This document shows positions 24,116-32,819 of a stretch of 64,000 nucleotides of DNA, one piece after another. The notes beneath the pieces are model-generated. The model worked only from the letters and a program-made list of their open reading frames with translations, had not been told where the DNA came from and did not search any database. How positions within the stretch are numbered: the first letter of the stretch is position 1; each line of letters opens with the position of its first letter. Position numbers and translations under genes: made by a program. Origin of the DNA: Rhodospirillaceae bacterium bin65 (GTDB lineage: Bacteria > Pseudomonadota > Alphaproteobacteria > Bin65); the NCBI GenBank assembly GCA_002238725.1, contig MPMX01000020.1:1-64000 (forward strand), given 5' to 3'.

Positions 24116-25141
24116 CTACTCCGGTTTCCGGCCAAGAAGGAAATACATCGGGCTGAAAATGCCCAGCCGGCCGGCCTCGGCAAAGGCTTCGCCGGCGACG
24201 TTCAGGAACGCTGCGACCTGCGCCGTGCCGCGCGGCACGATGCGCAGCCGTTCGAGCAGCCAAAGCGAACCGCGGGTCAGCCGGCGGCCCACGGGCGAAC
24301 TGCGGGCGCTGGCGAATGACAGGCCGGAACCGACCAGCGGCTGGTACCAGGGGATGCCGGGCGGCGCGTCGGCCGCCAGGTCGCGCGCGTCCAGCAGGTC
24401 GAAACCGACCCGGCGCATCGCGTCGTCCATCTCGTGCGGCCGGGCGATGTCGGGCAGGCCGCCGCCATACTCCATATCGGCCTTGAGCTTCAGGTGCAGG
24501 GGATCCTGCGCATCGAAAAGGTCTGTCAGGCAGAAATCGTAGGCGCCGAAACGGCCGCCGGGCTTGAGGAGGCGGAACGCCTCGCCGAAGACGCCGGCCT
24601 TGTCGGGCGCGCAGCAGGTCGCCTCGATGGCGTAAACCGCGTCGAAGGTGTTGTCCGGCGCGTCGACATTCATGAAATCGCATTTGAGATATTCGACCCG
24701 ATGGCTCAGATATTCCGCCTCGGTCAGTTTTGCGGCGCGCTTCAACTGATACTCGTTGTTGTTGACGCCGAGGATTCTGGCGCCGGAAAAGCGCGCGATC
24801 TCGCGTAACGAACCGCCGATCCCGCAGCCCAGGTCGACCGCCGTCATGCCGGGTTGCAGGTCGAGGCGGTGCGCCAGGTAATGCTCGTGCCGCGCCAGAG
24901 AAGCGGCAAAGCTTTCCCCTTCGATACGCGGCGCAAAGTGGAACGACCGGCCCCAGCCGTATTCGTAGAAGTCGGTCACCAGGTCGTAATAGGTATTCTC
25001 GAAATCCTTGTAGTCGGACTTGCGCTCGTCCCGGCCGCCGCGCGCCGCGCCGCCGTAGCGCCGGTCGTAGTCTTCGGCGCGGGAGGCGACACCGTCACCG
25101 GATTTTGCGTCTTTCAGAATGTCGGTGAGTTTGACAGCCAT
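24116..25141 (-). CDS. Sterol C-24 methyltransferase (SMT/ERG6) homologue
   Basis: Predicted to transfer methyl from SAM to C-24 of a sterol side chain. All four regions regarded as diagnostic of eukaryotic SMTs are visible in the 341-residue protein: region I YEYGWGRSFHFAPR (59-72) followed by GESFAASLARHEHYLA, SAM site VDLGCGIGGSLREIARF (102-118) with NNNEYQLKRA, region III YAIEATCCAPD (170-180; usually ATCHAPD, so His is Cys here), and region IV GAYDFCLTDLFD (199-210). A C-terminal domain continues (PWYQPLVGSGLSF). Length is close to plant and fungal SMTs (~340-380). No obvious signal peptide. Divergent from a Rieske oxygenase gene. Other C-methyltransferases of this superfamily (tocopherol, squalene) lack region I in this form, so the SMT assignment is fairly strong; activity is untested. 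Confidence 0.85.
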   Translation of the reverse strand: MAVKLTDILKDAKSGDGVASRAEDYDRRYGGAARGGRDERKSDYKDFENTYYDLVTDFYEYGWGRSFHFAPRIEGESFAASLARHEHYLAHRLDLQPGMTAVDLGCGIGGSLREIARFSGARILGVNNNEYQLKRAAKLTEAEYLSHRVEYLKCDFMNVDAPDNTFDAVYAIEATCCAPDKAGVFGEAFRLLKPGGRFGAYDFCLTDLFDAQDPLHLKLKADMEYGGGLPDIARPHEMDDAMRRVGFDLLDARDLAADAPPGIPWYQPLVGSGLSFASARSSPVGRRLTRGSLWLLERLRIVPRGTAQVAAFLNVAGEAFAEAGRLGIFSPMYFLLGRKPE

Positions 25142-25403
25142 TGCGAAAGACCGGTCCGCTGCGCCGGGAGCAACCTCAACGCGCGGACAGTAACGGCGCA
25201 GACGCTGCGAGTCATGGCAAATGCGCGGAAAGGAAAAGGTTCCGGCGCGCGAGAATTCAACCTTGTCCGGATTGCGATGGCCGAATTACCCTTCCCGGGG
25301 AGCGGTCCCGGGCCGGGCGCACCGGTCGCAGCGGCGCGGGCCGGCGGCAGGGCGCCGGGAAACGCCCGTACCCGCACAAGGGGCCTCATGGTGGAGAACG
25401 AAG

Positions 25404-26462
25404 ATGGCCTATCTCGACGACAGCGCCTGGCGCTATTTCTGGCATCCGGTCTGCACCCTGTCGGAGCTTGCCGCCGCCAGCGCCGACAAGCGGGCACTCC
25501 CGGTCACGCTGCTCGGCGAGCCGATCGCAGTCGCCGAGATATTCGGCACCGTGGCGGCCTTTCCCGACCGGTGCATCCATCGCTCGACGCGGCTGACGGT
25601 CGGCTGCGTCGAGGCGGGCGGACTGCGCTGCGCCTATCACGGCTGGCTCTACGATGCCGGCGGCGCGTGCGTCGAAATTCCCTCGATGCCGAATTATCGC
25701 ATTCCGCCCGGCTTCCGGCTTCGGAAGATCGAGACCGCCGTCGCCTACGACCTGGTCTGGCTGCGCCTCGATCCGGAGGCCGGCACCGACATTCCCGGGT
25801 GCCCGGCCTGGGGCGACGAGGCGTTCCGCTGCGTCGAGGGCGAGCCCTATACCTGGCCGACATCGGCCGGGCGCCGGCTGGAAAATTTCGTTGACCTGTC
25901 GCATTTCCCCTTCGTCCATGACGGCTCGCTCGGCGACCGCCGGCACACGACGGTTCCGATCGCGGATATCGCCCGCGTCGGTGGCGAGCTCCGGTTCCGC
26001 TTCGAACCGGAGCCGGACATGGACCTGCCCGACGTCGCCCTGATGGCGCCGACCGACTACCGGATCTGGATGCCGTTCACGGTCAATCTCGAATTCTTCT
26101 TTCCGGACGGCGAGCGTGGCCAGCTCTGGATGACCGCCTCGCCGGTCGAATCCGGAACCTGCCGCAGTTTCTGGTTTACCTGCCGCACTGCCGACCGGGA
26201 CGGCGACGACCGACCCCATCTCGACTTCCAGGATCTGGTCCTCGCCGAGGATCTTCCGGTGATTGCGGCCCAGGATCCGCCTGAGATCCCGGGTCCGGCC
26301 GGGGAGCAATCCGTGCCGGTCGACGCCGTCTCGCTGGCCTATCGCCGGTGGCTGCGCGAACTCTCCGCAGCCGCACAGAAAGGGGCCGGGGCCGTCGCCC
26401 GCGGCCTCGCTTCCGAAAAACGCTCGGGAAAGCAGGGGTCAGGCGCCGCGCGCAGCGCCTGA
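25404..26462 (+). CDS. Rieske [2Fe-2S] non-haem iron oxygenase
   Basis: A 352-residue oxygenase alpha subunit. The Rieske cluster is bound by Cys57-x-His59 (DRCIHRST) and Cys76-x2-His79 (CAYHGW); the mononuclear iron site is NFVDLSHFPFVHDG (Asn161/Asp164, His167, His172). The overall arrangement resembles vanillate O-demethylase and phthalate oxygenase-type enzymes. It uses an electron-transfer partner that is not encoded nearby. Start ATG 25404 has GTGGAG upstream; an open frame to 25221 is non-homologous. Being divergent from a sterol methyltransferase homologue, it might act on a sterol, since Rieske enzymes carry out C-4 demethylation and C-7 desaturation of sterols; this is inference. 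The last ~35 residues are basic and low-complexity. Confidence 0.88.
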   Translation: MAYLDDSAWRYFWHPVCTLSELAAASADKRALPVTLLGEPIAVAEIFGTVAAFPDRCIHRSTRLTVGCVEAGGLRCAYHGWLYDAGGACVEIPSMPNYRIPPGFRLRKIETAVAYDLVWLRLDPEAGTDIPGCPAWGDEAFRCVEGEPYTWPTSAGRRLENFVDLSHFPFVHDGSLGDRRHTTVPIADIARVGGELRFRFEPEPDMDLPDVALMAPTDYRIWMPFTVNLEFFFPDGERGQLWMTASPVESGTCRSFWFTCRTADRDGDDRPHLDFQDLVLAEDLPVIAAQDPPEIPGPAGEQSVPVDAVSLAYRRWLRELSAAAQKGAGAVARGLASEKRSGKQGSGAARSA

Positions 26463-26511
26463 CCCCGGGGCGCTTCAGGGCGCTTCGGGGCGGCCCGGCC
26501 GGTCCGGCCCG

Positions 26512-27870
26512 TCAGCCCCCGATTTCCTCGGGCAGCACGGCGTTCAGAATCGCCGCCGTGACACCCGAAACCACGATGCCCGAGACGAACAGCGGCAACG
26601 ACCAGGCCGGCAGGACATCGGCCGGCAGCGGTCCGAAGCCGGCGGCGCCGGCAAGCTGCTGGACCTGCCACAGCCCCATGCCGAGGCCGAGGGAGATCGC
26701 CGCGATCAGCATGTTGCGGGTCGAAAGTCCGTCCCGCGCCACCAGCTTGAGGCCGGCGGCGACGATCAGGCCGAACATGATCACCGCAGCGCCGCCGAGC
26801 ACCGGCTCGGGCATCGCGCCGATGACGGCGGCCAGTTTCGGGATGAAGCCGCAGAGGATCAGGAAGACTGCGCCCACCGTCACCACATGCCGGCTCATCA
26901 CCCGGGTGAAGGAGACCAGGCCGACATTCTGGCTGTAGGACGTGTTGGGCAGACCGCCGAAGAGCGCGACGATCGCCGAGCCGAGGCCGTCTGCCATGAT
27001 GCCGCCCTTGAGCTCCTTGTCGGTCGGCTCGCGATCCGCGCCGCCAACCGTCACGCCGGAGATGTCGCCGACCGTCTCGACCGTGGTGATGAACGCCATG
27101 ATGACCATGAGGCCGATCAGCCCGAGCGCAGTCGGCGTAGAGAATTCGAGGCCGAACCACTGGTCGGGCAGGCCGATCCAGTCAGCCTTGGCAATGCCCT
27201 CGACCTTCCGCGGGTTCATCATCCCGAACGGGATCGCCACCAGGTAGCCGATCACGATTCCGATGAAGACCGACGCGGTCGACCAGATTCCCTTGCCGTA
27301 TCTGCGGATCGCGAGAATGGCGAGGATGACGAACAGAGCCATCGCCCAGTTGCCGACGTCGCCGAAGCCGGCTTTCTTGCAAAAGCCGGCGGGGTATGCG
27401 CCGCAGCCGGCGGAGTACTTGATGCCGACCGGCAGCAGGGTGAATCCGATCGTCATGACCACGACGCCGGAAACGAGGCCCGGGATGAACTTGCGGACCT
27501 GCGGAATGAAATATCCGAGAAGAATCTGGAAGAGCCCACCGACGAGGCTGGCGCCGAAGACGGCGGCGAGGCTCGCACCGCCCTTGATCGCCGCGGTCAG
27601 TATGCCGACGTAGGCAAAGCTGGTTCCCTGGACGATCGGAAGACGGGACCCTACGGGCCCGATGCCGATCGTCTGGATCAGCGTTGCGACGCCGGCCGCC
27701 AGCAGGGCGATCTGCACAAGTACGGTGATGTACTGCGGCCCCGCGGCCAGGGCGATCAGCAGCGGCACCGTGATGTTGCCCGCAAACATGGCGAGGACAT
27801 GCTGGATGCCGAGAGGAACGGCCTCGCGCATCGGCGGCCGGTAATCGGGATTTTTGAGTTGTTCATCCAT
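26512..27870 (-). CDS. NCS2 family nucleobase permease (xanthine/uric acid/uracil)
   Basis: A 452-residue proton- or sodium-coupled inner-membrane importer with about 14 hydrophobic segments. Visible are GIQHVLAMFAGNITVPLLIA, the substrate-site motif VQGTSFAYVG, FITTVETVGDISG (conserved Glu) and the NAT signature QNVGLVSFTR. The purine group (xanthine or urate) is favoured by the NAT signature, but uracil cannot be excluded. The start ATG 27870 (MDEQLKNPDYRPP) is chosen over a frame reaching 28068 that lacks membrane-protein character. It converges with the Rieske gene, and 280 bp separate it from the divergent ATP-grasp gene. Confidence 0.9.
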   Translation of the reverse strand: MDEQLKNPDYRPPMREAVPLGIQHVLAMFAGNITVPLLIALAAGPQYITVLVQIALLAAGVATLIQTIGIGPVGSRLPIVQGTSFAYVGILTAAIKGGASLAAVFGASLVGGLFQILLGYFIPQVRKFIPGLVSGVVVMTIGFTLLPVGIKYSAGCGAYPAGFCKKAGFGDVGNWAMALFVILAILAIRRYGKGIWSTASVFIGIVIGYLVAIPFGMMNPRKVEGIAKADWIGLPDQWFGLEFSTPTALGLIGLMVIMAFITTVETVGDISGVTVGGADREPTDKELKGGIMADGLGSAIVALFGGLPNTSYSQNVGLVSFTRVMSRHVVTVGAVFLILCGFIPKLAAVIGAMPEPVLGGAAVIMFGLIVAAGLKLVARDGLSTRNMLIAAISLGLGMGLWQVQQLAGAAGFGPLPADVLPAWSLPLFVSGIVVSGVTAAILNAVLPEEIGG

Positions 27871-28150
27871 GACCAGCGTTCCGTGGACTGAGTGACGGGA
27901 GGCGCCGGAACATGTCCGAAGCGCCAGCTGTTGACACCGAACTGGGCCAAGCCTGCCATCGTCGCATGGCCGGCGGCGGCGAAGCAAGATACCGGCCCGA
28001 GCCGTTTCTTCACTATTCCGACAGAGACCGGCGGCGGGGCCGATGGAAAAATCCTGCTTGCCCAACATCGAAGGGCCGACTTACGCTGTCGGCCTCTGAG
28101 CGGCGGGCCTTGCGCGACAGGGCAAATCAGCAACGGACGAGGTGAAGCCG

Positions 28151-29629
28151 ATGCCGGTCGAACAGGCGGGGACCGGCGATCCGGCGGAAGGGGCCCAACT
28201 CTTCGCCGGCTACGGGACGGACCCCGCTTTCTACGATGAAATGTTCGACGCTGCCGGCGCGCCGCGCGCCCATTGCCGCGAGCTGTGGGAAGCCCTCGGC
28301 GAAACCACGCGCGACGAGATTGCGACCATGCAGGAGCGGGCCGAGCGGTCGTTCCTGCACGAGGGCATCACCTTTTCCGTCTATGGCGAGGAAGGGGCGC
28401 AGGAGCGGATCATCCCGATCGATATCATCCCGCGGCTGATCGCGGCGGAAGAATGGGATTTCCTGGAGCGCGGCCTGCGCCAGCGGCTCGAAGCGCTGAA
28501 CCTGTTCCTGGCGGATATCTACGGTCCGGGGCGGATCGTTGCCGACGGGGTCGTTCCGGCCGATCTGGTCCGCGGCTGTCCGCAATTCCGGATCGCGATG
28601 CGCGGCGTGGAGGTGCAGCACGGCGCCTATGTCTCGGTCTGCGGAACCGACCTGGTCCGGACCCATGACGGTTTCCTGGTTCTGGAAGACAATCTGCGCG
28701 TGCCGTCGGGCGTCTCCTACATGCTGGCCAACCGCCAGGCGGTGAAGACCAGCCTGCGCAACGTGTTCCGCCGGCACCGGGTGCGCGGGATCGAGAATTA
28801 CGGACGTTTGCTGCGCCAGACCCTGGCCGAGCTCTCGCCGCGCGGCGATGCCGATCCCACCATCGTCCTGCTCACTCCCGGCGTCTACAATTCGGCATTT
28901 TACGAGCACATGTTCCTGGCCCGGGAAATGGGCGTGGAACTGGTGCAGGGCAGCGATCTGGTTGCCCGCAACGATTTCGTCTACATGCGCACGACCGGCG
29001 GCCTGCGGCGCGTCGACGTGATCTACCGCCGGATCGACGACGACTTCCTCGATCCGATGGCGTTCCGGCCGGATTCGGTGCTTGGCACGCCGGGACTGTT
29101 CAACGCCTACCGGCTGGGCAACGTCGCCATCGCTAACGCGCCGGGCACCGGTGTGGCCGACGACAAGAGCGTCTACGCCTTTGTGCCGGACATGATCCGT
29201 TATTTCCTTAACGAGGAACCGCTGCTCGCCAACGTCGAGACCCATCTCTGCCGCGACCCCGAAGGGCTCGAATTTACGCTCGACAATCTCGACCGGCTGG
29301 TCGTCAAGGAGGTCGGCGGCTCCGGCGGCTACGGCATGCTGGTCGGGGCTCATGCGACACCGGAGGAGCGCACGGCCTTTGCCGAGCTGATCCGGCAGAA
29401 TCCGTCCAACTACATTTCCCAGCCCACCCTCGACCTTTCCTGTGCGCCGTGCCTGACGGATGACGGCGCCGCGCCGCGCCATGTCGATCTGCGGCCCTTC
29501 GTGCTGCGCGGGCAGGAGACCCGCCTGGTTCCCGGAGCCTTTTGCCGGGTCGCCCTTACGCCCGGTTCGCTCGTCGTCAATTCGAGCCAGGGCGGCGGCG
29601 GCAAGGATCTCTGGGTCTTGTCGGCGTAA
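28151..29629 (+). CDS. Circularly permuted ATP-grasp protein
   Basis: A 492-residue protein of the circularly permuted ATP-grasp group (formerly DUF404/DUF407), predicted to form amide bonds using ATP. Motifs: YDEMFDAAGAPRAHCRELW at the N-terminus, FLADIYGPGRIVADGVVP, LEDNLRVPSGVSYMLANR, VDVIYRRIDDDFLDP and the nucleotide-binding VVKEVGGSGGYGMLVG with QPTLDLS. ATG 28151 is preceded by GAGGTGA at ideal spacing; GTG 28142 lies inside that site. The alpha-E gene follows 4 bp later. In other genomes these two genes occur with a transglutaminase-like cysteine protease and sometimes a proteasome-like hydrolase; neither is here. Confidence 0.9.
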   Translation: MPVEQAGTGDPAEGAQLFAGYGTDPAFYDEMFDAAGAPRAHCRELWEALGETTRDEIATMQERAERSFLHEGITFSVYGEEGAQERIIPIDIIPRLIAAEEWDFLERGLRQRLEALNLFLADIYGPGRIVADGVVPADLVRGCPQFRIAMRGVEVQHGAYVSVCGTDLVRTHDGFLVLEDNLRVPSGVSYMLANRQAVKTSLRNVFRRHRVRGIENYGRLLRQTLAELSPRGDADPTIVLLTPGVYNSAFYEHMFLAREMGVELVQGSDLVARNDFVYMRTTGGLRRVDVIYRRIDDDFLDPMAFRPDSVLGTPGLFNAYRLGNVAIANAPGTGVADDKSVYAFVPDMIRYFLNEEPLLANVETHLCRDPEGLEFTLDNLDRLVVKEVGGSGGYGMLVGAHATPEERTAFAELIRQNPSNYISQPTLDLSCAPCLTDDGAAPRHVDLRPFVLRGQETRLVPGAFCRVALTPGSLVVNSSQGGGGKDLWVLSA

Positions 29630-29633
29630 CGGC

Positions 29634-30626
29634 ATGCTATCGCGCAGCGCCCAGGGTCTCTACTGGATCGGCCGCTACCTCGAGCGGGCGCAGCACGGTT
29701 GCCGTCTGATCGCCGACCAGTTCGAAACGATGAAGGACCGGCCGGTCGATGAGATCGACAAGAGCTGGCGGCGGCTTTATCTCGGGCTCCAGCGCGCCCC
29801 GGTCGGCGGCGAACTGCGCTCGAACCTGGACGATGAGCAATTCATGCTGGTCGACGCCTATACGCTGGCCGACGACCTCACCTTCGAGCCCGGCAACCCC
29901 GATTCGATCCGCAACAGCCTTGCCAACGCGCGGGAGAACGCCCGCCAGGTGCGCAATGTGGTCGACGAGGATCTCTGGACCTGCCTCAACCTCGCCTTTC
30001 TGGAAGTCCGGGATATTGAGATCGTAGATATCTGGCGAGACCGCCCGAACGAATTCTACCGCCGTACCGAGGACGCGGTCCGGACATTCTTCGGCATCGC
30101 CGACGGCGCCATGTACCGCGACGACGGCTGGCACTTCCTGCAGCTCGGCCGCTTCGTCGAACGGGCGCAACTTCTTGCCGGCCTGATCGACGCCCAGCTC
30201 AGCGTCTATTCCGCCGGTGGATCCCAGGCCGACCGGGCGACCGATCCGGACTGGCTGTCCCTGCTGCGGATCTGCGCGGCGCAGGATGCCTACGGCCGCC
30301 TGCATTCGCTGCAGTTCGAGCCGGCCGCCGTGGTCGATTTCCTGGTCGCCGACCCGCTGCTTTCCCACTCGGTCCGCTACGCCCTGGCCCGGATTTGCGA
30401 GGCGCTCGACGCGGTCTCCGCCGGCCGTCCGCTTCTTGTCGAGGCCGGGCGCCGGGCCGGCCGGCTGGCGGCAACGATCGACTACGATTGGCCGAACCGC
30501 GATCCCGGCGACGACAGCACCAACCGGGCGACTCTCCGGGAGATCGGCGACTCCTGCCGCCGGCTCCACGACGATATCGACGCGGCATATTTCAGCTACG
30601 GGGTGGAAGACAGCCCGGAGGCGTGA
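29634..30626 (+). CDS. Alpha-E domain protein, partner of the ATP-grasp protein
   Basis: A 330-residue all-helical protein of the alpha-E family. The start MLSRSAQGLYWIGRYLERAQH is the characteristic N-terminus of this family, with a repeat of it at GWHFLQLGRFVERAQLLAGLID. The spacing of 4 bp from the ATP-grasp gene indicates co-expression. Proteins of this family are thought to work with the permuted ATP-grasp enzyme in making a peptide-like product; the biochemistry is not established. It converges with the histidine kinase gene. Confidence 0.9.
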   Translation: MLSRSAQGLYWIGRYLERAQHGCRLIADQFETMKDRPVDEIDKSWRRLYLGLQRAPVGGELRSNLDDEQFMLVDAYTLADDLTFEPGNPDSIRNSLANARENARQVRNVVDEDLWTCLNLAFLEVRDIEIVDIWRDRPNEFYRRTEDAVRTFFGIADGAMYRDDGWHFLQLGRFVERAQLLAGLIDAQLSVYSAGGSQADRATDPDWLSLLRICAAQDAYGRLHSLQFEPAAVVDFLVADPLLSHSVRYALARICEALDAVSAGRPLLVEAGRRAGRLAATIDYDWPNRDPGDDSTNRATLREIGDSCRRLHDDIDAAYFSYGVEDSPEA

Positions 30627-30644
30627 ACCGGCGCCGAAGCCGTC

Positions 30645-32819
30645 TTACTCCTTCGGCAGCTCGATAGTCATTTCGGTGAATTCGCCGGCCTCGGTCTCGA
30701 CCCGGATGTGGCCGCCGTGCTGGCGGACGATGTCGCTGGAAAGCGCGAGGCCGAGGCCCGTGCCCTGGTCGGTCGGCTTGGTCGTGAAGAAGGGGTGGAA
30801 GATCTTCTCGACCAGTTCGTCCGGAATCCCGCTGCCATTGTCCCGGATGCGGATCTCGATGTTGTCCCCGGAGCCACGGGTGGTAAGCCGCAACTGCGGC
30901 TCGTAAGCCGCGCCCCCTTCTTTCAGCTTGACGGAGTCCGGGTCGGCCTCCTTCAACGCCATGCGTTTCTCGTGGGTCGCATAACAGGCGTTGGTCACCA
31001 TGTTCAGGAACACCCGGCTGAGATCCTGGGGAACGATCTCGATTTCGCCGATGCCGGGGTCGAAATCCTCCTGCAGGTCGATGTTGAAGTCCGGATCGCT
31101 GGCCCGTGCGCTGTGATAGGCGAGCTTGGCATGTTCCGAGAGCAGCGCGTTGATGTTGGACAATCGGCGCTCGCCGGAGCCGCGGCCCATCTGGAGCATG
31201 CTCTGAACGATATTGTTCGCCCGTTCGCCATGTTCGTGGATCGTCTTGAGGTTCCCGGTCAGGTCGCCGGCAATCTCCTCGATCACCTCCGCGGTGTCGT
31301 CGTCTTCCGGCTCCTCGGCCCCGTCACCGTTCTCCGCCGCCTTGCGGTCGCCGGCGAGGGTGCGGACTTCTTCCAGCAGTTCGTCCAGAAGCTCAACCGA
31401 GACTTCGGAGAAATTCTTGATGAAATTCAGCGGGTTCTTGATTTCGTGGGCCACCCCGGCGGTCAGTTCGCCGAGCGCCGCCAGCTTTTCGCGCATGACG
31501 ATCTGGTCCTGGGCCTTCTCCAGGTCGCCGAGCGCCGTCTCGAGCTGGTCGTTCTTGCTCGTGAGCTCTTCGGCCAGCTTCTCCACCAGGTTCAGGCGCT
31601 GGACTTCGAGGGCGTGGCGGCGAAAGACTTCGAGCGCAGCGGCCATTTCGCCGACCTCGTCGCGTCCGCCGATATCCACCTCGGCCTCCAGGTCGCCCTC
31701 GGCCATGCGCCGCATGCGGTCGGACAGGCGTCCCAGCCGGCGCGACAGGAACCGGCCGACATAGATCCAGGACAGCAGCACCGCGCCGACGACGCTGATC
31801 GCGCTGATCAGCAGCAGGAGGTTGCGCCCTGTCAGTATCGCCTCGGCCGAGGCGAGCGTCGCCTCCTGGACGCTGGTGCTGGCGGCGCGCACCAGACCCT
31901 CGGCGCCGGCCACCAGCTCGACGGCGAGGCTGCGGTTGCGCTCCAGAAGGTTGCGCTGGCGGCTGTCGAGGGCGAGCTCGTCGGCGCGCAGCCCGAACAC
32001 ATTGCCCGGCCCTTCGCCCAGCCCGATCAGCCGCGCGAACGGCGCGGTGAGCCGCTCGCCCAGCGAAGCGGCGTCGAGCCGCGACAGGCGCCGTTTGATC
32101 CCGCGGGAAGTCGCTTCGAAGCTCTCGCGCAACGGTTCGAGCAAAGAGGCGTCGGAAATGTTCAGTGCGGTCGCCAGCAGCTGGACGCCGGTCGTCGCGT
32201 CGGACCTCAGCTCGGCGAGACGGCGGTAGCGGGTGATCGCCGCCTCGGAGGCATGTTCGGCCCGCGGCGCCGGCGGCTGGCCGATCCGGCGGTACCCGGT
32301 CACGGCGTAGAACAGTTGATCGTCGATCAGCGGAATCAGGTTGCCGACCAGCCGGCTGCGCAATTCCGTCAGTTCCCGGAGCCGCGCCTGGCGCTGTCCG
32401 GCCAGTTCGAAGCGTTTGGCCATCGAGACCTCGATCGCCTCGATATTGGTCATCAGGGCTTCGCCGCTCCGGCGCAGCGATTGGGAGCGCGACGCATCGC
32501 CTTCGATGCCGGTCAGCGCTTTGAGCTGCGCCTCGAATGACTTTCGGTCCTCGGCGATTCTACCGGCAATCCGTGCCAGTTCGCCCGGCGTGGCGGCGGC
32601 GGTCAGGCGCGGCGCGGCGGCAACCAGGGTACCGCTCTGCTGGGCGACGGCGAACGCGGCGGCCATTTCGGGCACGCTGCCTTCGTTGACCCGGCTTTGC
32701 ATGTCGCCGACGCGGTCGAAGGATATCCAGCCGACCAGGCTGGCGACAATCGTGAAGAAGACGGCCCCCCCGATCCCGAGATAGAGCTGCGTTGACAGGC
32801 TTTTCGGAAAGCGGATCAC
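30645..32819 (-). CDS. Membrane sensor histidine kinase with HAMP domain
   Basis: A 724-residue kinase: transmembrane helix 1 (about 12-33), a ~295-residue helical extracytoplasmic sensor, transmembrane helix 2 (333-355), HAMP (355-407, RRMAEGDLEAEVDIGGRDEVGEM), a coiled coil (408-445), the phospho-acceptor His458 in VAHEIKNPLNF and a HATPase domain with NACYATHEKR, RDNGSGIP and GTGLGLALSS. An acidic insert (EEPEDDDTAEVIEEI) lies between the two helices of the dimerisation domain. The GTG start overlaps the stop of the binding-protein gene, so receptor and kinase are co-translated. The long helical sensor next to a periplasmic binding protein recalls TorS/TorT. Its likely phosphorylation target is the receiver-phosphatase encoded upstream. 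Confidence 0.92.
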   Translation of the reverse strand: MIRFPKSLSTQLYLGIGGAVFFTIVASLVGWISFDRVGDMQSRVNEGSVPEMAAAFAVAQQSGTLVAAAPRLTAAATPGELARIAGRIAEDRKSFEAQLKALTGIEGDASRSQSLRRSGEALMTNIEAIEVSMAKRFELAGQRQARLRELTELRSRLVGNLIPLIDDQLFYAVTGYRRIGQPPAPRAEHASEAAITRYRRLAELRSDATTGVQLLATALNISDASLLEPLRESFEATSRGIKRRLSRLDAASLGERLTAPFARLIGLGEGPGNVFGLRADELALDSRQRNLLERNRSLAVELVAGAEGLVRAASTSVQEATLASAEAILTGRNLLLLISAISVVGAVLLSWIYVGRFLSRRLGRLSDRMRRMAEGDLEAEVDIGGRDEVGEMAAALEVFRRHALEVQRLNLVEKLAEELTSKNDQLETALGDLEKAQDQIVMREKLAALGELTAGVAHEIKNPLNFIKNFSEVSVELLDELLEEVRTLAGDRKAAENGDGAEEPEDDDTAEVIEEIAGDLTGNLKTIHEHGERANNIVQSMLQMGRGSGERRLSNINALLSEHAKLAYHSARASDPDFNIDLQEDFDPGIGEIEIVPQDLSRVFLNMVTNACYATHEKRMALKEADPDSVKLKEGGAAYEPQLRLTTRGSGDNIEIRIRDNGSGIPDELVEKIFHPFFTTKPTDQGTGLGLALSSDIVRQHGGHIRVETEAGEFTEMTIELPKE

